In this document: piece by piece, positions 1 through 7,127 of the stretch
Layout: the number at the start of each line of letters is the position of its first letter
Position numbering within the stretch: the stretch's first letter is position 1
Source: a bacterium
GTDB taxonomy: Bacteria > Cyanobacteriota > Vampirovibrionia > Gastranaerophilales > Gastranaerophilaceae
Assembly: GCA_017626055.1 (NCBI GenBank)
Contig: JAGAJM010000019.1
Coordinates: forward strand, 1-33,285
DNA length: 33,285 nt
Direction of reading: 5' to 3'
Position numbers and translations under genes: made by a program
Notes under the pieces: generated by a model
Told to the model about the DNA's origin: nothing
Databases searched by the model: none
Seen by the model: only the letters and a program-made list of their open reading frames with translations

Positions 1-949
1 CTTCTTCCTCCTCTTCGTCATCTTCATCATCACCGGCATCACTCTCAAATTGCACTCTTGCAGTGTGCTGGACACCATCTACAGTCCTAGAACCACGACA
101 AGCATCGTTGAATACTCCCTCACAGAAAGCTTTGGCATCTGGAGTTGTACCTGTTTTATTTTGATTTGCTATAGTATTAGCAAATGCTTGCGCTCTAGTG
201 GCTGTAATATCACAAATTATACTATATTGACCAGAAAAGAAATCAGTAACTACCTCGTTAATAGTATATGCTACATCTTTATCTTCATCATTACTACATG
301 TAGTCATTGAGTTTTGTTTTTTACCACTCACAGTATAACCATAGCAACAATTAAAATCACTCTTATCAAAGTGTAGATAATCTGTAACCTCAGTTACTTC
401 CCCAGTAGTTTCGTTAACTTCTTCTCTAATTTGAACATCTTTTACAAAAACTCCTGTACGATTATTTTTACAGACTTGATAACCCATCCATAATTCATCG
501 TATCCATCGCTATACCAAGAATCCCAATTTTTAACAGCTGGAGTATAAGTTACGCCAGCCGCAACAGTTCTTGGCATAAACCTTGATAAGATAAATGCTT
601 GAGTATTTGTGAACTTAGATGCTAATGATGAGAAAAGAGCAGAAACTGGCTTTTTGACATCAATTTTAGCTAATTTATCTTGAAATGAACTTTTTTTAGA
701 ATTAGCAATTAAAGATGATTCAGGCAAAAGATATGCAGTGTCATCTTCTGGGTCACCAAGTGCAACAATTTGACCTGCCATTTTTTCAACAGTATTATAA
801 GCAAGGAAATACGAATATTCATCCGTTTTACTAATTTGTTTATTGATTACTGGCATTGTTGCAAGTGCCAAAATAGCAACAATAAAAATTGCAATAAGAA
901 TTTCCATCAAGGAAAATCCATATTTTTTGAATCGACTTTTAAAGTTCAT
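1..949 (-). CDS. Type IV prepilin / pseudopilin-like protein (partial, C-terminus outside window)
   Basis: The minus strand is open from the ATG at 949 to the window edge, 316 codons with no stop. The N-terminus has a short basic leader and a class III prepilin cleavage site (YGFSLMEILIAIFIVAILA): Gly before the cut, Phe+1 and Glu+5, followed by a hydrophobic helix. This is the signature of type IV pilins and type II secretion pseudopilins, cleaved and N-methylated by PilD. The rest is Cys-containing, with a very acidic Asp/Glu run at the left edge. It is long for a major pilin, so a minor pilin or adhesin-like pilin is likely. A strong Shine-Dalgarno (CTGGAGGTAAG) precedes the ATG. It lies 14 bases after the transketolase half, in the same direction, so the two are probably cotranscribed. 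Function beyond the prepilin class is inference. Confidence 0.85.
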   Translation of the reverse strand, partial: MNFKSRFKKYGFSLMEILIAIFIVAILALATMPVINKQISKTDEYSYFLAYNTVEKMAGQIVALGDPEDDTAYLLPESSLIANSKKSSFQDKLAKIDVKKPVSALFSSLASKFTNTQAFILSRFMPRTVAAGVTYTPAVKNWDSWYSDGYDELWMGYQVCKNNRTGVFVKDVQIREEVNETTGEVTEVTDYLHFDKSDFNCCYGYTVSGKKQNSMTTCSNDEDKDVAYTINEVVTDFFSGQYSIICDITATRAQAFANTIANQNKTGTTPDAKAFCEGVFNDACRGSRTVDGVQHTARVQFESDAGDDEDDEEEEE

Positions 950-963
950 CTTACCTCCAGTTA

Positions 964-1788
964 TTATCTTAGTTCATTAATTGCTTTTTCATAATCATCT
1001 TTGCCAGGGGCTTTGCCGTGCCAACCAGCATTATTTTCCATAAAACTTACCCCCTTGCCCTTAATAGTATTTGCAATAATTGCAACAGGACAATCAGAAG
1101 CCTTAGCCTCCTCAATAGCAGAATAAATTTCATTAAAATCGTGACCATTTATTTCAAGGACTTTCCAATTAAAAGCCTTAATTTTTGCAGCTAAATCATC
1201 AAGGGATTTAACTGTTTCTGTTGAACCATCAATTTGTAATCTATTTCTATCGATAATTGCAACTAAATTATTTAATTGGCGATGTGGGGCTTGCATAAAG
1301 GCTTCCCAAACATTTCCTTCTTGAAGTTCGCCATCACCAAGCATCACAAAAACATTTGCAGGATTTTTATCTAATTTTAAAGCTAATGCAATACCACAAG
1401 CTATTGATAAACCTTGACCTAGAGATCCAGTTGCAACCTCAACACCAGGAGCCCAAAGTGAAGGATGCCCCTGAAGTCTTGTCCCCAGTTTTCTAAATGT
1501 TTTTAACTCGGATTTTTCAAAAAATCCTAACTGTGCCAATATTGAATAATAAATTGGTGAAACGTGACCTTTTGATAAAACAAATCTATCTCTGTGAGGA
1601 TATTCCTCTGACAATTTACCCTTAACTGCATGTTTCATACATTTATGGAATAACACAGTAAGTACCTCACATGCAGATAGAGAACCACCTATGTGACCAG
1701 ACTGTGCTTCATAAACCATATCCAATATATTACGTCTATTTTCTAAACAAAGCTCTTCAAGTTCTTTTATATCGTTATCAGTTAGCAT
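964..1788 (-). CDS. Transketolase, N-terminal (TPP pyrophosphate-binding) subunit
   Basis: This is a 274-residue N-terminal half of a split transketolase. It transfers two-carbon ketol units between sugar phosphates in the non-oxidative pentose phosphate pathway, using thiamine diphosphate and Mg2+. Visible residues: His32 in SGHIGGSLS, His75 in LSKGHVSP, and the diphosphate/Mg motif GDGELQEGNVWEA at 151 ending in Asn182. The length matches stand-alone N-halves; full transketolase is about 650 residues. The matching C-half is not adjacent but at 22452-23414. Its start overlaps the stop of the upstream glycosyltransferase by one base (TAATG), indicating translational coupling, and the prepilin follows 14 bases later. 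The family call is secure. The pairing with the distant C-half is inferred, since no other half is present in the window. Confidence 0.95.
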   Translation of the reverse strand: MLTDNDIKELEELCLENRRNILDMVYEAQSGHIGGSLSACEVLTVLFHKCMKHAVKGKLSEEYPHRDRFVLSKGHVSPIYYSILAQLGFFEKSELKTFRKLGTRLQGHPSLWAPGVEVATGSLGQGLSIACGIALALKLDKNPANVFVMLGDGELQEGNVWEAFMQAPHRQLNNLVAIIDRNRLQIDGSTETVKSLDDLAAKIKAFNWKVLEINGHDFNEIYSAIEEAKASDCPVAIIANTIKGKGVSFMENNAGWHGKAPGKDDYEKAINELR

Positions 1789-2504
1789 TATTTTGCCGTT
1801 AGCCTTTCTTTACATACTCTCAATACAAACAATGGTAATGTCGGAAATATCCTCTTAAACCTTTGAGGTTCTTTTAATGTACGATACAACCACTCTAAAC
1901 CTAGTTTTTGGTATATTTTCGGAGCTCTTTCAACAGTTCCAGCCCATACATCAAAACTACCACCTAGCCCTATCATTGTAGCATTTGGCAACCTTTTTTT
2001 CAATGAATTAATAAAAAATTCTTGCTTTGGTGAACCTAACGCAACTAAGACTAAAGATGGGTTTGCAGATACAATTTCTGATAGAATTTGCTCATCATCA
2101 CTAAAATAGCCATCATGAGCATAAACTATATTGAGATTTTCAATCTCATTTTTAAGATTTTTCACTGCCAAATCAACAACTTCTGATTTAGCACCAACCA
2201 TTGCTATTGGTTTGTTTTCTTTAGAAAACTTAATAATTAGAGCCTTGCCTAACTCAATCCCTGGAATTCGTCTAACTTTGTATCCTAGGATTTTTAAACC
2301 AATCTCAACACCAATTCCGTCTGGAACAACTAACTCTGCATCATTTATCAATTTAGCAAAATCGGCATTTTTACGAGCAGTTTCAATCATTTCAGGATTA
2401 ATTGTCACAATCTGACCAGAATTTGCATATGCATATTCAAGCGCTTCCTCGAAATTAAAACTGTCAACTCCAAAACTTAAGATTTTAACCAAGTCTCTAT
2501 CCAT
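1788..2504 (-). CDS. WecG/TagA/CpsF family glycosyltransferase (GT26)
   Basis: This 238-residue protein carries the family blocks PDGIGVEIG, VALGSPKQEFF and GGSFDVWAGTVERAP, then the basic tail around WLYRTLKEPQRFKR. GT26 enzymes add N-acetylmannosamine or a related sugar to a lipid-linked intermediate on the cytoplasmic face of the membrane, in teichoic-acid linkage or exopolysaccharide/ECA synthesis. The exact sugar cannot be read from sequence. It is the first gene of the operon with the transketolase N-half and the prepilin. Its ATG has no Shine-Dalgarno; an extended -10 lies six bases upstream, implying a leaderless message. Confidence 0.93.
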   Translation of the reverse strand: MDRDLVKILSFGVDSFNFEEALEYAYANSGQIVTINPEMIETARKNADFAKLINDAELVVPDGIGVEIGLKILGYKVRRIPGIELGKALIIKFSKENKPIAMVGAKSEVVDLAVKNLKNEIENLNIVYAHDGYFSDDEQILSEIVSANPSLVLVALGSPKQEFFINSLKKRLPNATMIGLGGSFDVWAGTVERAPKIYQKLGLEWLYRTLKEPQRFKRIFPTLPLFVLRVCKERLTAK

Positions 2505-2510
2505 ATGTAT

Positions 2511-2519
2511 ATTATAACA
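2511..2519 (-). promoter_or_regulatory. Extended -10 promoter for the WecG-type operon, leaderless
   Basis: On the minus strand the sequence reads TGT-TATAAT, then six bases (ATACAT), then the ATG at 2504. A start point seven bases past the hexamer is the A of the ATG. No convincing -35 is visible, as is common for TGn extended -10 promoters. It lies back to back with the plus-strand promoter at 2535-2543. Confidence 0.7.
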
Positions 2520-2534
2520 TATTATATATAATTA

Positions 2535-2543
2535 TGCTATAAT
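2535..2543 (+). promoter_or_regulatory. Extended -10 promoter for the exported protein at 2550, leaderless
   Basis: The plus strand reads TGC-TATAAT, then TTTTGT, then ATG at 2550. The six-base gap puts transcription start at the start codon and leaves no room for a ribosome binding site. The -10 lies 21 bases from the opposing -10, so polymerase cannot occupy both promoters at once. Confidence 0.7.
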
Positions 2544-2549
2544 TTTTGT

Positions 2550-3386
2550 ATGAAAAAACTTGGTTTAAAAATAATTTTTACATTAATTCTCGTACTGTTT
2601 TCAGTAACAAAAGTAAACGCGGTACAATTTGACGTATTAGTATTACCAACAGACATGTTTAACGTTTGCGATAACTATTTTTGTTTTCCTGAACCTTCAG
2701 AAATCGCAGCTAATTACGTAATTCAAGATTTGGAAACTTACAACACAATCAATACTGTTCCATTATCTGAAGTTCGAACAAAACTTGAAACAAAGCCTGC
2801 CTTAAAGCAGGTAACACAAGATATGCTTAAAAATTTCGAAGAAACCGAAAAAATAGATTTTCAGATTTTATCAGAATTATCAAAAGAGTTTGGGGTTAAA
2901 TCAGCAATTATAATTTCAAGCTATGCAATTACTGACCGCTCTGCTACAAGAAGAGATTTATGGGAAGTCTTAGAAATTTCAAGTGCATTTAAGATTACGT
3001 ACCCTTTTAACTTAACAACTACTGCAGTTTTAACCGATAATGTTAATTCTGTTGTTATGTGGAGTAATAAATACAACAAAACTGTTTCTGATAGCAATGG
3101 TTATTTTTTAGCATTAAACCATGCTCAAGCAGCATCACACTTAGAAAAAATCAAACAATATTATAGAAATAACGTTTCTAAAAACATTAGTCAAAATGTT
3201 CATTTAAGATTTTTCCCAAAAGATGTTAGAACATTTACCATAAAAAATTCACAAGCTGAACAAACTGAAGAACCAACATTTGTCCCTAACGCACTTGAAC
3301 ATTTAATAAAACCTCAAATGATTAGAGAGTTAGAAGAAGGAAACTCTAACACAACAAGCACTGACGACTTTATTTTTGAATTTTAG
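2550..3386 (+). CDS. Exported protein of unknown function, possibly CsgG/TolB-N-like fold
   Basis: This 278-residue protein has a clear signal peptide (basic MKK start, hydrophobic core, cut expected after Ala24 in KVNA). I do not recognise a named family. The order of elements resembles CsgG/FlgO-type assembly domains: a beta strand ending in Pro (FDVLVLPTD), a helix with an effector-type loop (INTVPLSEVRTKLE), then GVKSAIIISSYAI, like the LGVDAVLTG strand of that fold. This likeness is weak and is inference. There is no lipobox Cys, so a soluble periplasmic or surface protein is likely. The C-terminal 60 residues are polar and probably unstructured. Its ATG follows an extended -10 by six bases. 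It converges with a small minus-strand ORF, overlapping by 17 bases. Confidence 0.8.
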   Translation: MKKLGLKIIFTLILVLFSVTKVNAVQFDVLVLPTDMFNVCDNYFCFPEPSEIAANYVIQDLETYNTINTVPLSEVRTKLETKPALKQVTQDMLKNFEETEKIDFQILSELSKEFGVKSAIIISSYAITDRSATRRDLWEVLEISSAFKITYPFNLTTTAVLTDNVNSVVMWSNKYNKTVSDSNGYFLALNHAQAASHLEKIKQYYRNNVSKNISQNVHLRFFPKDVRTFTIKNSQAEQTEEPTFVPNALEHLIKPQMIRELEEGNSNTTSTDDFIFEF

Positions 3387-3540
3387 AAAAGTTATTAGTA
3401 TCTATTTCTGTCCTAATTTCAGAATCAAGTTTTATCATTTGGGACATAAGAGTTTCAAAATATTTAAAACTATCAACTAAATCTACGTATGCTACTAGCA
3501 TCACTAATGAAAATAAAATTATAATTAACTTATTATTCAT
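3370..3540 (-). CDS. Putative 56-residue single-pass membrane protein
   Basis: A minus-strand ATG at 3540 opens a 56-codon frame ending TAA. The product starts MNNKLIIILFSLVMLVAYVD, one hydrophobic segment at residues 4-19, then a charged amphipathic tail of about 35 residues. A TATAAT hexamer lies at 3573-3568, giving a 27-base leader, which supports transcription. No clear Shine-Dalgarno is seen (only CTTTTGGT). Its end overlaps the end of the gene at 2550-3386. It could be a small membrane regulator or a chance frame; conservation would decide. Confidence 0.4.
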   Translation of the reverse strand: MNNKLIIILFSLVMLVAYVDLVDSFKYFETLMSQMIKLDSEIRTEIDTNNFSKIQK

Positions 3541-3606
3541 ACCAAAAGAATACGATATAAAAAATAAATTATATCCGACAAAATAGCTAAATAAATTATC
3601 AAAAAT

Positions 3607-3633
3607 AAAAAGGACCTATTAAAGATCCTTTTT
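3607..3633 (-). terminator. Rho-independent terminator of tRNA-Leu
   Basis: Read on the minus strand, AAAAAGGATC pairs with GGTCCTTTTT across a 7-base loop and is followed by a second T run. One pair is G-U only when read on this strand, which fits the direction of the tRNA just upstream. Confidence 0.8.
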
Positions 3634-3634
3634 A

Positions 3635-3721
3635 TGGTGCCGTTGGCCGGGGTCGAACCGGCACGAGGTTGCCCTCACAAGATTTTGAGTCTAGCACGTC
3701 TACCAATTCCATCACAACGGC
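3635..3721 (-). tRNA. tRNA-Leu (anticodon CAA)
   Basis: An 87-nt class II tRNA on the minus strand with an encoded CCA end. The acceptor stem is GCCGTTG/CAACGGC with discriminator A. The D-arm has the TGGTAGAC block, and the anticodon loop is CTCAAAA (U33, CAA, purine 37). A long variable arm (GTGAGGGCAACCTCGT) is present, as expected for Leu, and the T-arm is GCCGGTTCGACCCCGGC. The anticodon stem CTAGA/TCTTG has one T-T mismatch. The tRNA decodes UUG. A terminator follows immediately. Confidence 0.96.
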
Positions 3722-3742
3722 TTATTTAATTTTCATAAAATC

Positions 3743-3770
3743 ATGGTATCAAAAAAATAATATTTTTCAA
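3743..3770 (-). promoter_or_regulatory. Probable promoter of tRNA-Leu
   Basis: The minus strand reads TTGAAA, a 16-base spacer, then TACCAT. It lies about 20 bases before the mature 5' end of the tRNA. The match is moderate in very AT-rich DNA. Confidence 0.35.
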
Positions 3771-3830
3771 GAACTTTTTTATACAGTCGTACAATTCAAA
3801 AATTTATTCATATAAATAATAAATCAATAT

Positions 3831-4619
3831 ATGAAAAAATTTATTTTATTATTAACAATATTATGTCTATTATCAGAAATGGGATATGCTACAACATTTA
3901 CTGGTGGGGTAACAAAAGTCGGTCAACAAGAAAGTAACCAAGTTATTGATGCTAAAACGAAACAAGGAATTGAATTTGCAAAAATTACAATTCCACAAAA
4001 GAATTTTAGAACATATACAGACGGAAATGGGAACTTTGAAATTGAGCATGTACAAATTACTCAACCAACAATATTAAACGTTGAAAAAGAAGGTTACAGA
4101 CCTTTCTCATTAACGATAAATAATGCTGAGAGCCTAAACAACCCAATGAAAATCGAAATTGCAAAAAGTGAAGCAATGGATATATCACTTGATACTCAAA
4201 TCCTGCATCTTGGAGATGATACCTTTTCAAAAAACTCCGCAAATGCTGCTGACTTTAGGTTAAAATCAATCGGACCATATTATTCAAAAGACTTCATTAT
4301 GACTGATAATGCAAAAAGAAGTACAAATTACTTAATTATTGGCTCAATTGTAGGTTTAGATACTAAATTGGCAAAATCTATGGGGCAAAACAGGATACAA
4401 TACGCATATTCAAGCCCTGCTGAAATATATTTTAATGGAAAACTAATAGGAGAATTACGAGTAAACGGGGATGGACAGAGAATAAAAATACCTAATTCTT
4501 TGATATTAGCAAATGACGCAAACCAAATAACTATTAAAACTGGACAGAATATGATGCCTAGCAATCATTTAGACTATGATGATATAGAAATAATGAATAT
4601 ATCAATCTTAAGTGAATAA
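3831..4619 (+). CDS. Exported protein with carboxypeptidase-regulatory-like domain
   Basis: This 262-residue protein has an N-terminal signal peptide (cut expected after Ala20, MGYA). Residues about 38-95 look like a CarboxypepD_reg-like beta-sandwich: VIDAKTKQGIEFAKITI, then RTYTDGNGNFEI, then ILNVEKEGYRPF. Such domains are common in outer-membrane and surface proteins. The C-terminal part (about 120-262) is beta-rich, with AEIYFNGKLIGELRVNGDGQ, and may be a second sandwich or carbohydrate-binding-like fold; I do not recognise it. There is no Shine-Dalgarno upstream, only AT-rich -10-like hexamers 8-14 bases before the ATG. It ends just before a two-way terminator shared with ftsZ. Confidence 0.82.
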   Translation: MKKFILLLTILCLLSEMGYATTFTGGVTKVGQQESNQVIDAKTKQGIEFAKITIPQKNFRTYTDGNGNFEIEHVQITQPTILNVEKEGYRPFSLTINNAESLNNPMKIEIAKSEAMDISLDTQILHLGDDTFSKNSANAADFRLKSIGPYYSKDFIMTDNAKRSTNYLIIGSIVGLDTKLAKSMGQNRIQYAYSSPAEIYFNGKLIGELRVNGDGQRIKIPNSLILANDANQITIKTGQNMMPSNHLDYDDIEIMNISILSE

Positions 4620-4649
4620 AAAAAGAGGTAACAAATGTTACCTCTTTTT
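4620..4649. terminator. Bidirectional terminator between the exported protein and ftsZ
   Basis: A 13-bp perfect stem (AAAAAGAGGTAAC / GTTACCTCTTTTT) with a 4-base loop lies between two converging genes. A and T runs on both sides let it act on either strand. Confidence 0.9.
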
Positions 4650-4666
4650 AAAAATATTTTCATCCA

Positions 4667-5836
4667 TTATCTTTTTAAGAAATCAGGGATTTCAATATTA
4701 GTGAAATTATTACTTAAAACTGATTTTGTTTGAGTATTGAATGCTCCAGAGAAGAAATCAGTTGCGTTCATTTGTTTTGGTTCAGTTGAATCAAAAGCTG
4801 AAGAACCGAACATTGGAACAGATGGAGTATTGTTTTTCAACTCAAAACCAGTTGCAATAACTGTAATTTGGATCTCACCTTGAATATTTTCATTAACTGC
4901 TGTACCAATAATAACTGTTGCATCATCAAGAACTGCATCGTGAATAATTGAAGCAGCATCGCTAACTTCGTGAATACCCATATCTGGACCACCTGTAATG
5001 TTAACGATTACACCTGAAGCACCATTGATTGAAGATTCAAGTAATTGAGAATTGATAGCTTGTTGAGCAGCTTTAACGGCTCTGCCTTCACCTTGAGCTC
5101 TACCAATACCCATAAGGGCTGAACCTGATGCTTGCATAACAGTCTTAACATCAGCAAAGTCAACGTTGATAATACCAGGAACAGTGATAATATCAGTGAT
5201 ACCTTGAACACCTCTTAAAAGAACTTCATCAACAATAATGAATGATTCATTCAAAGAAACTTGTCTATCAACAACCTGTAATAGTTTATCATTAGGAACA
5301 ACGATTACGGCATCAACAGACTCTTTCAATTTTTCTAAACCAGCATTAGCTTGATTTTGTCTTTTCTTACCTTCCCAAGAGAAAGGTTTTGTAACAACTG
5401 CAATTGTTAAAATTCCTAATTGTTTAGCAATTTTTGCAACAACTGGAGCCGCACCAGTACCAGTACCACCACCTAAACCAGCGGTAATAAATACCATATC
5501 AGCACCTTCTAACGCTTGAGTAATATCTTGAGAAGCTTCTTCAGCAGCTCTTTCACCAACTGAAGGATCCCCACCAGCACCCAAACCTTGAGTTGAAGAT
5601 GAACCTAATTGAATTCTGTTGTTAGTTTTTCCATTGTATAAAACTTGGAGGTCAGTATTCATTAACCAAAATTCAACACCAGACAAGCCGTTTTGAATCA
5701 TTCGGTTAACAGCGTTACCGCCGCCACCACCAACACCAACAACCTTGATATTAGTAGGGTTAGCACCTAATCTTGAGTTTTGATCATTTGATGATTCATC
5801 TTTTCTTGCAAAGATATCTGAAACGATATTTTCCAC
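4667..5836 (-). CDS. ftsZ: Cell division protein FtsZ
   Basis: FtsZ is a tubulin-like GTPase that polymerises into the Z-ring and recruits the divisome. In this 389-residue protein the GTP-binding core includes [13 protein letters not shown] near residue 34 and the signature GGGTGTG at 122-128. The synergy loop with NVDFADVKT near 224-232 carries the catalytic Asp pair. A short linker leads to the C-terminal peptide IEIPDFLKR, which binds FtsA/ZipA/SepF-type partners. The start is GTG at 5836, preceded by TGAGGT eight bases away; no better ATG is available. It stands alone rather than next to ftsA/ftsQ. Other division genes, ftsEX, lie at 23414-24983. Confidence 0.98.
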   Translation of the reverse strand: MENIVSDIFARKDESSNDQNSRLGANPTNIKVVGVGGGGGNAVNRMIQNGLSGVEFWLMNTDLQVLYNGKTNNRIQLGSSSTQGLGAGGDPSVGERAAEEASQDITQALEGADMVFITAGLGGGTGTGAAPVVAKIAKQLGILTIAVVTKPFSWEGKKRQNQANAGLEKLKESVDAVIVVPNDKLLQVVDRQVSLNESFIIVDEVLLRGVQGITDIITVPGIINVDFADVKTVMQASGSALMGIGRAQGEGRAVKAAQQAINSQLLESSINGASGVIVNITGGPDMGIHEVSDAASIIHDAVLDDATVIIGTAVNENIQGEIQITVIATGFELKNNTPSVPMFGSSAFDSTEPKQMNATDFFSGAFNTQTKSVLSNNFTNIEIPDFLKR

Positions 5837-5923
5837 GTTATTTACCTCATATACTTAATACTTTATTCCCTAAAAACAACTATTCAGTCATACAATACAA
5901 CTATTAGTCTATTTTATATTAAC

Positions 5924-5952
5924 ATACTATTTTAAATAGAAAAAAAGTACAA
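5924..5952 (-). promoter_or_regulatory. Probable ftsZ promoter
   Basis: On the minus strand, TTGTAC, a 17-base spacer and TAGTAT (4/6 at each box) give a leader of about 80 bases before the GTG start. The region 5837-6000 is otherwise without recognisable features. Confidence 0.4.
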
Positions 5953-6000
5953 TAATTTTACATAAATTATGAACAAAATTTAATATAAATTGGTATGTAA

Positions 6001-6795
6001 TTAAATTTTTGCAGGAGAAATTCCCCAGTGTAATTTATTTCTTAAAACAGAATAGAAATCATTTTCATTTAATAAAGCTAAATTTGCCTTTACTGGCGCT
6101 CTTTTTATCACTAACTCAGAGTCCCAAGAAAAAGCTATTTGACCATCAGCAGAAACCTTATATTCGTTATTTTTGCAAGGTAAAATTTTAATTTCATCAT
6201 CAGCAGATACAACAATAGGTCTTGCGGAAAAAGTATGAGGACAAATTGGAACAATCGCAATCGCATCAACATCAGGGGCTAAAACTGGACCACCCGCAGC
6301 CATTCCATAAGCAGTTGAACCTGTTGGAGTTGAAATTATAATACCATCAGCTAAATATTCACAAACAAACTTGCCATTTATCTCTAATGCAAATCTCGAA
6401 GTTCTAGCTGAAAAGTCACCCTTAATTACAAAATCGTTTAACGCAATATAATTATTAGCGGTAAGCATTGTACGTTTTTCAACCTTATAATCCTCTGTTA
6501 AAATTCTACTTACACACTCTTGTAAAGCATCTGGTGATGATTGAGAAAGGAAACCTAATCGTCCCAAATTAATCCCAAAAATTGGAGTTTCATACTCTGA
6601 ATAAAATCTTGCAGCTTTCAAAATTGTTCCATCACCACCGATTACAAACACAAAATCAAAGCCAGCAGCAAGATTATCAATATCTAAAACATCATACATT
6701 ACAGAAACTTTATCTAAAATCTTTTTAAGATTTTCAACAACTTCAGATGAATTATCCATTTCTAAATTGTAACAAATTGCATAACGTTTATTCAT
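6001..6795 (-). CDS. nadK: NAD kinase
   Basis: NAD kinase phosphorylates NAD+ to NADP+ using ATP or polyphosphate in the cytosol. The 264-residue length is typical. GGDGT at 53-57 (FVIGGDGTILKAAR) is the catalytic diacylglycerol-kinase-like motif, followed by PIFGINLGRLGFLSQ and the NAD-binding block TPTGSTAYGMAAGGPV. A minor C-terminal beta domain follows. It is monocistronic by position, with ftsZ beginning 165 bases further on. There is no Shine-Dalgarno at its ATG; an extended -10 just upstream suggests a leader of about two bases. Confidence 0.96.
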   Translation of the reverse strand: MNKRYAICYNLEMDNSSEVVENLKKILDKVSVMYDVLDIDNLAAGFDFVFVIGGDGTILKAARFYSEYETPIFGINLGRLGFLSQSSPDALQECVSRILTEDYKVEKRTMLTANNYIALNDFVIKGDFSARTSRFALEINGKFVCEYLADGIIISTPTGSTAYGMAAGGPVLAPDVDAIAIVPICPHTFSARPIVVSADDEIKILPCKNNEYKVSADGQIAFSWDSELVIKRAPVKANLALLNENDFYSVLRNKLHWGISPAKI

Positions 6796-6803
6796 ACGTT
6801 TAG

Positions 6804-6812
6804 TTTATACCA
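6804..6812 (-). promoter_or_regulatory. Extended -10 promoter for nadK, near-leaderless
   Basis: The minus strand reads TGG-TATAAA with CTGACC 16 bases before the hexamer. The hexamer is eight bases from the ATG, so the predicted start leaves only about two untranslated bases. Confidence 0.55.
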
Positions 6813-6860
6813 AATATACGATTTTGGTCAGAATTTTATATCAGATATTAAAAAATGTAA

Positions 6861-6866
6861 TATAAT
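6861..6866 (+). promoter_or_regulatory. Consensus -10 for the GIY-YIG gene, leaderless
   Basis: A perfect TATAAT lies exactly six bases (TTAGAT) before the ATG at 6873, with no Shine-Dalgarno. No good -35 box is seen. Confidence 0.6.
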
Positions 6867-6872
6867 TTAGAT

Positions 6873-7127
6873 ATGAGCGAAAAGCATTTTGTATATATAT
6901 TACAAACCGAACGAAACACTCTTTATTGTGGTTATACAGACGATATTGAAAAAAGATACCAAGCGCACCTAGAAGGTAAAGGTGCAAAATATACTCGTGC
7001 CAATAAACCCATAAAAATTTTATGGCAAAAAGAATTCAACACAAAATCTGAAGCTCTAAAAGAAGAATATCGAATTAAACACAAACTAACTAGAGCTCAA
7101 AAACTTGAACTAATTAACTCTCAGTAG
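6873..7127 (+). CDS. GIY-YIG domain protein (YhbQ/UPF0213-type)
   Basis: This 84-residue single-domain protein has the two landmark segments of the GIY-YIG nuclease fold (VYIL near residue 8 and YCGYT near 20), a conserved Arg in IEKRYQAH, and a C-terminal EEYRIKHKLTRAQKLELI helix. Members of this small stand-alone class are suspected DNA/RNA-processing or repair nucleases, but their in vivo role is poorly defined. Its last 14 bases overlap the tail of the convergent secreted-protein gene. The -10 placed six bases before its ATG suggests a leaderless message. Confidence 0.92.
   Translation: MSEKHFVYILQTERNTLYCGYTDDIEKRYQAHLEGKGAKYTRANKPIKILWQKEFNTKSEALKEEYRIKHKLTRAQKLELINSQ

Noticed and set aside
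50..310. Plus-strand frame of 86 codons
   Set aside because: It is antisense to the prepilin gene, which has a clear signal and strong ribosome binding site; the frame has no family features.
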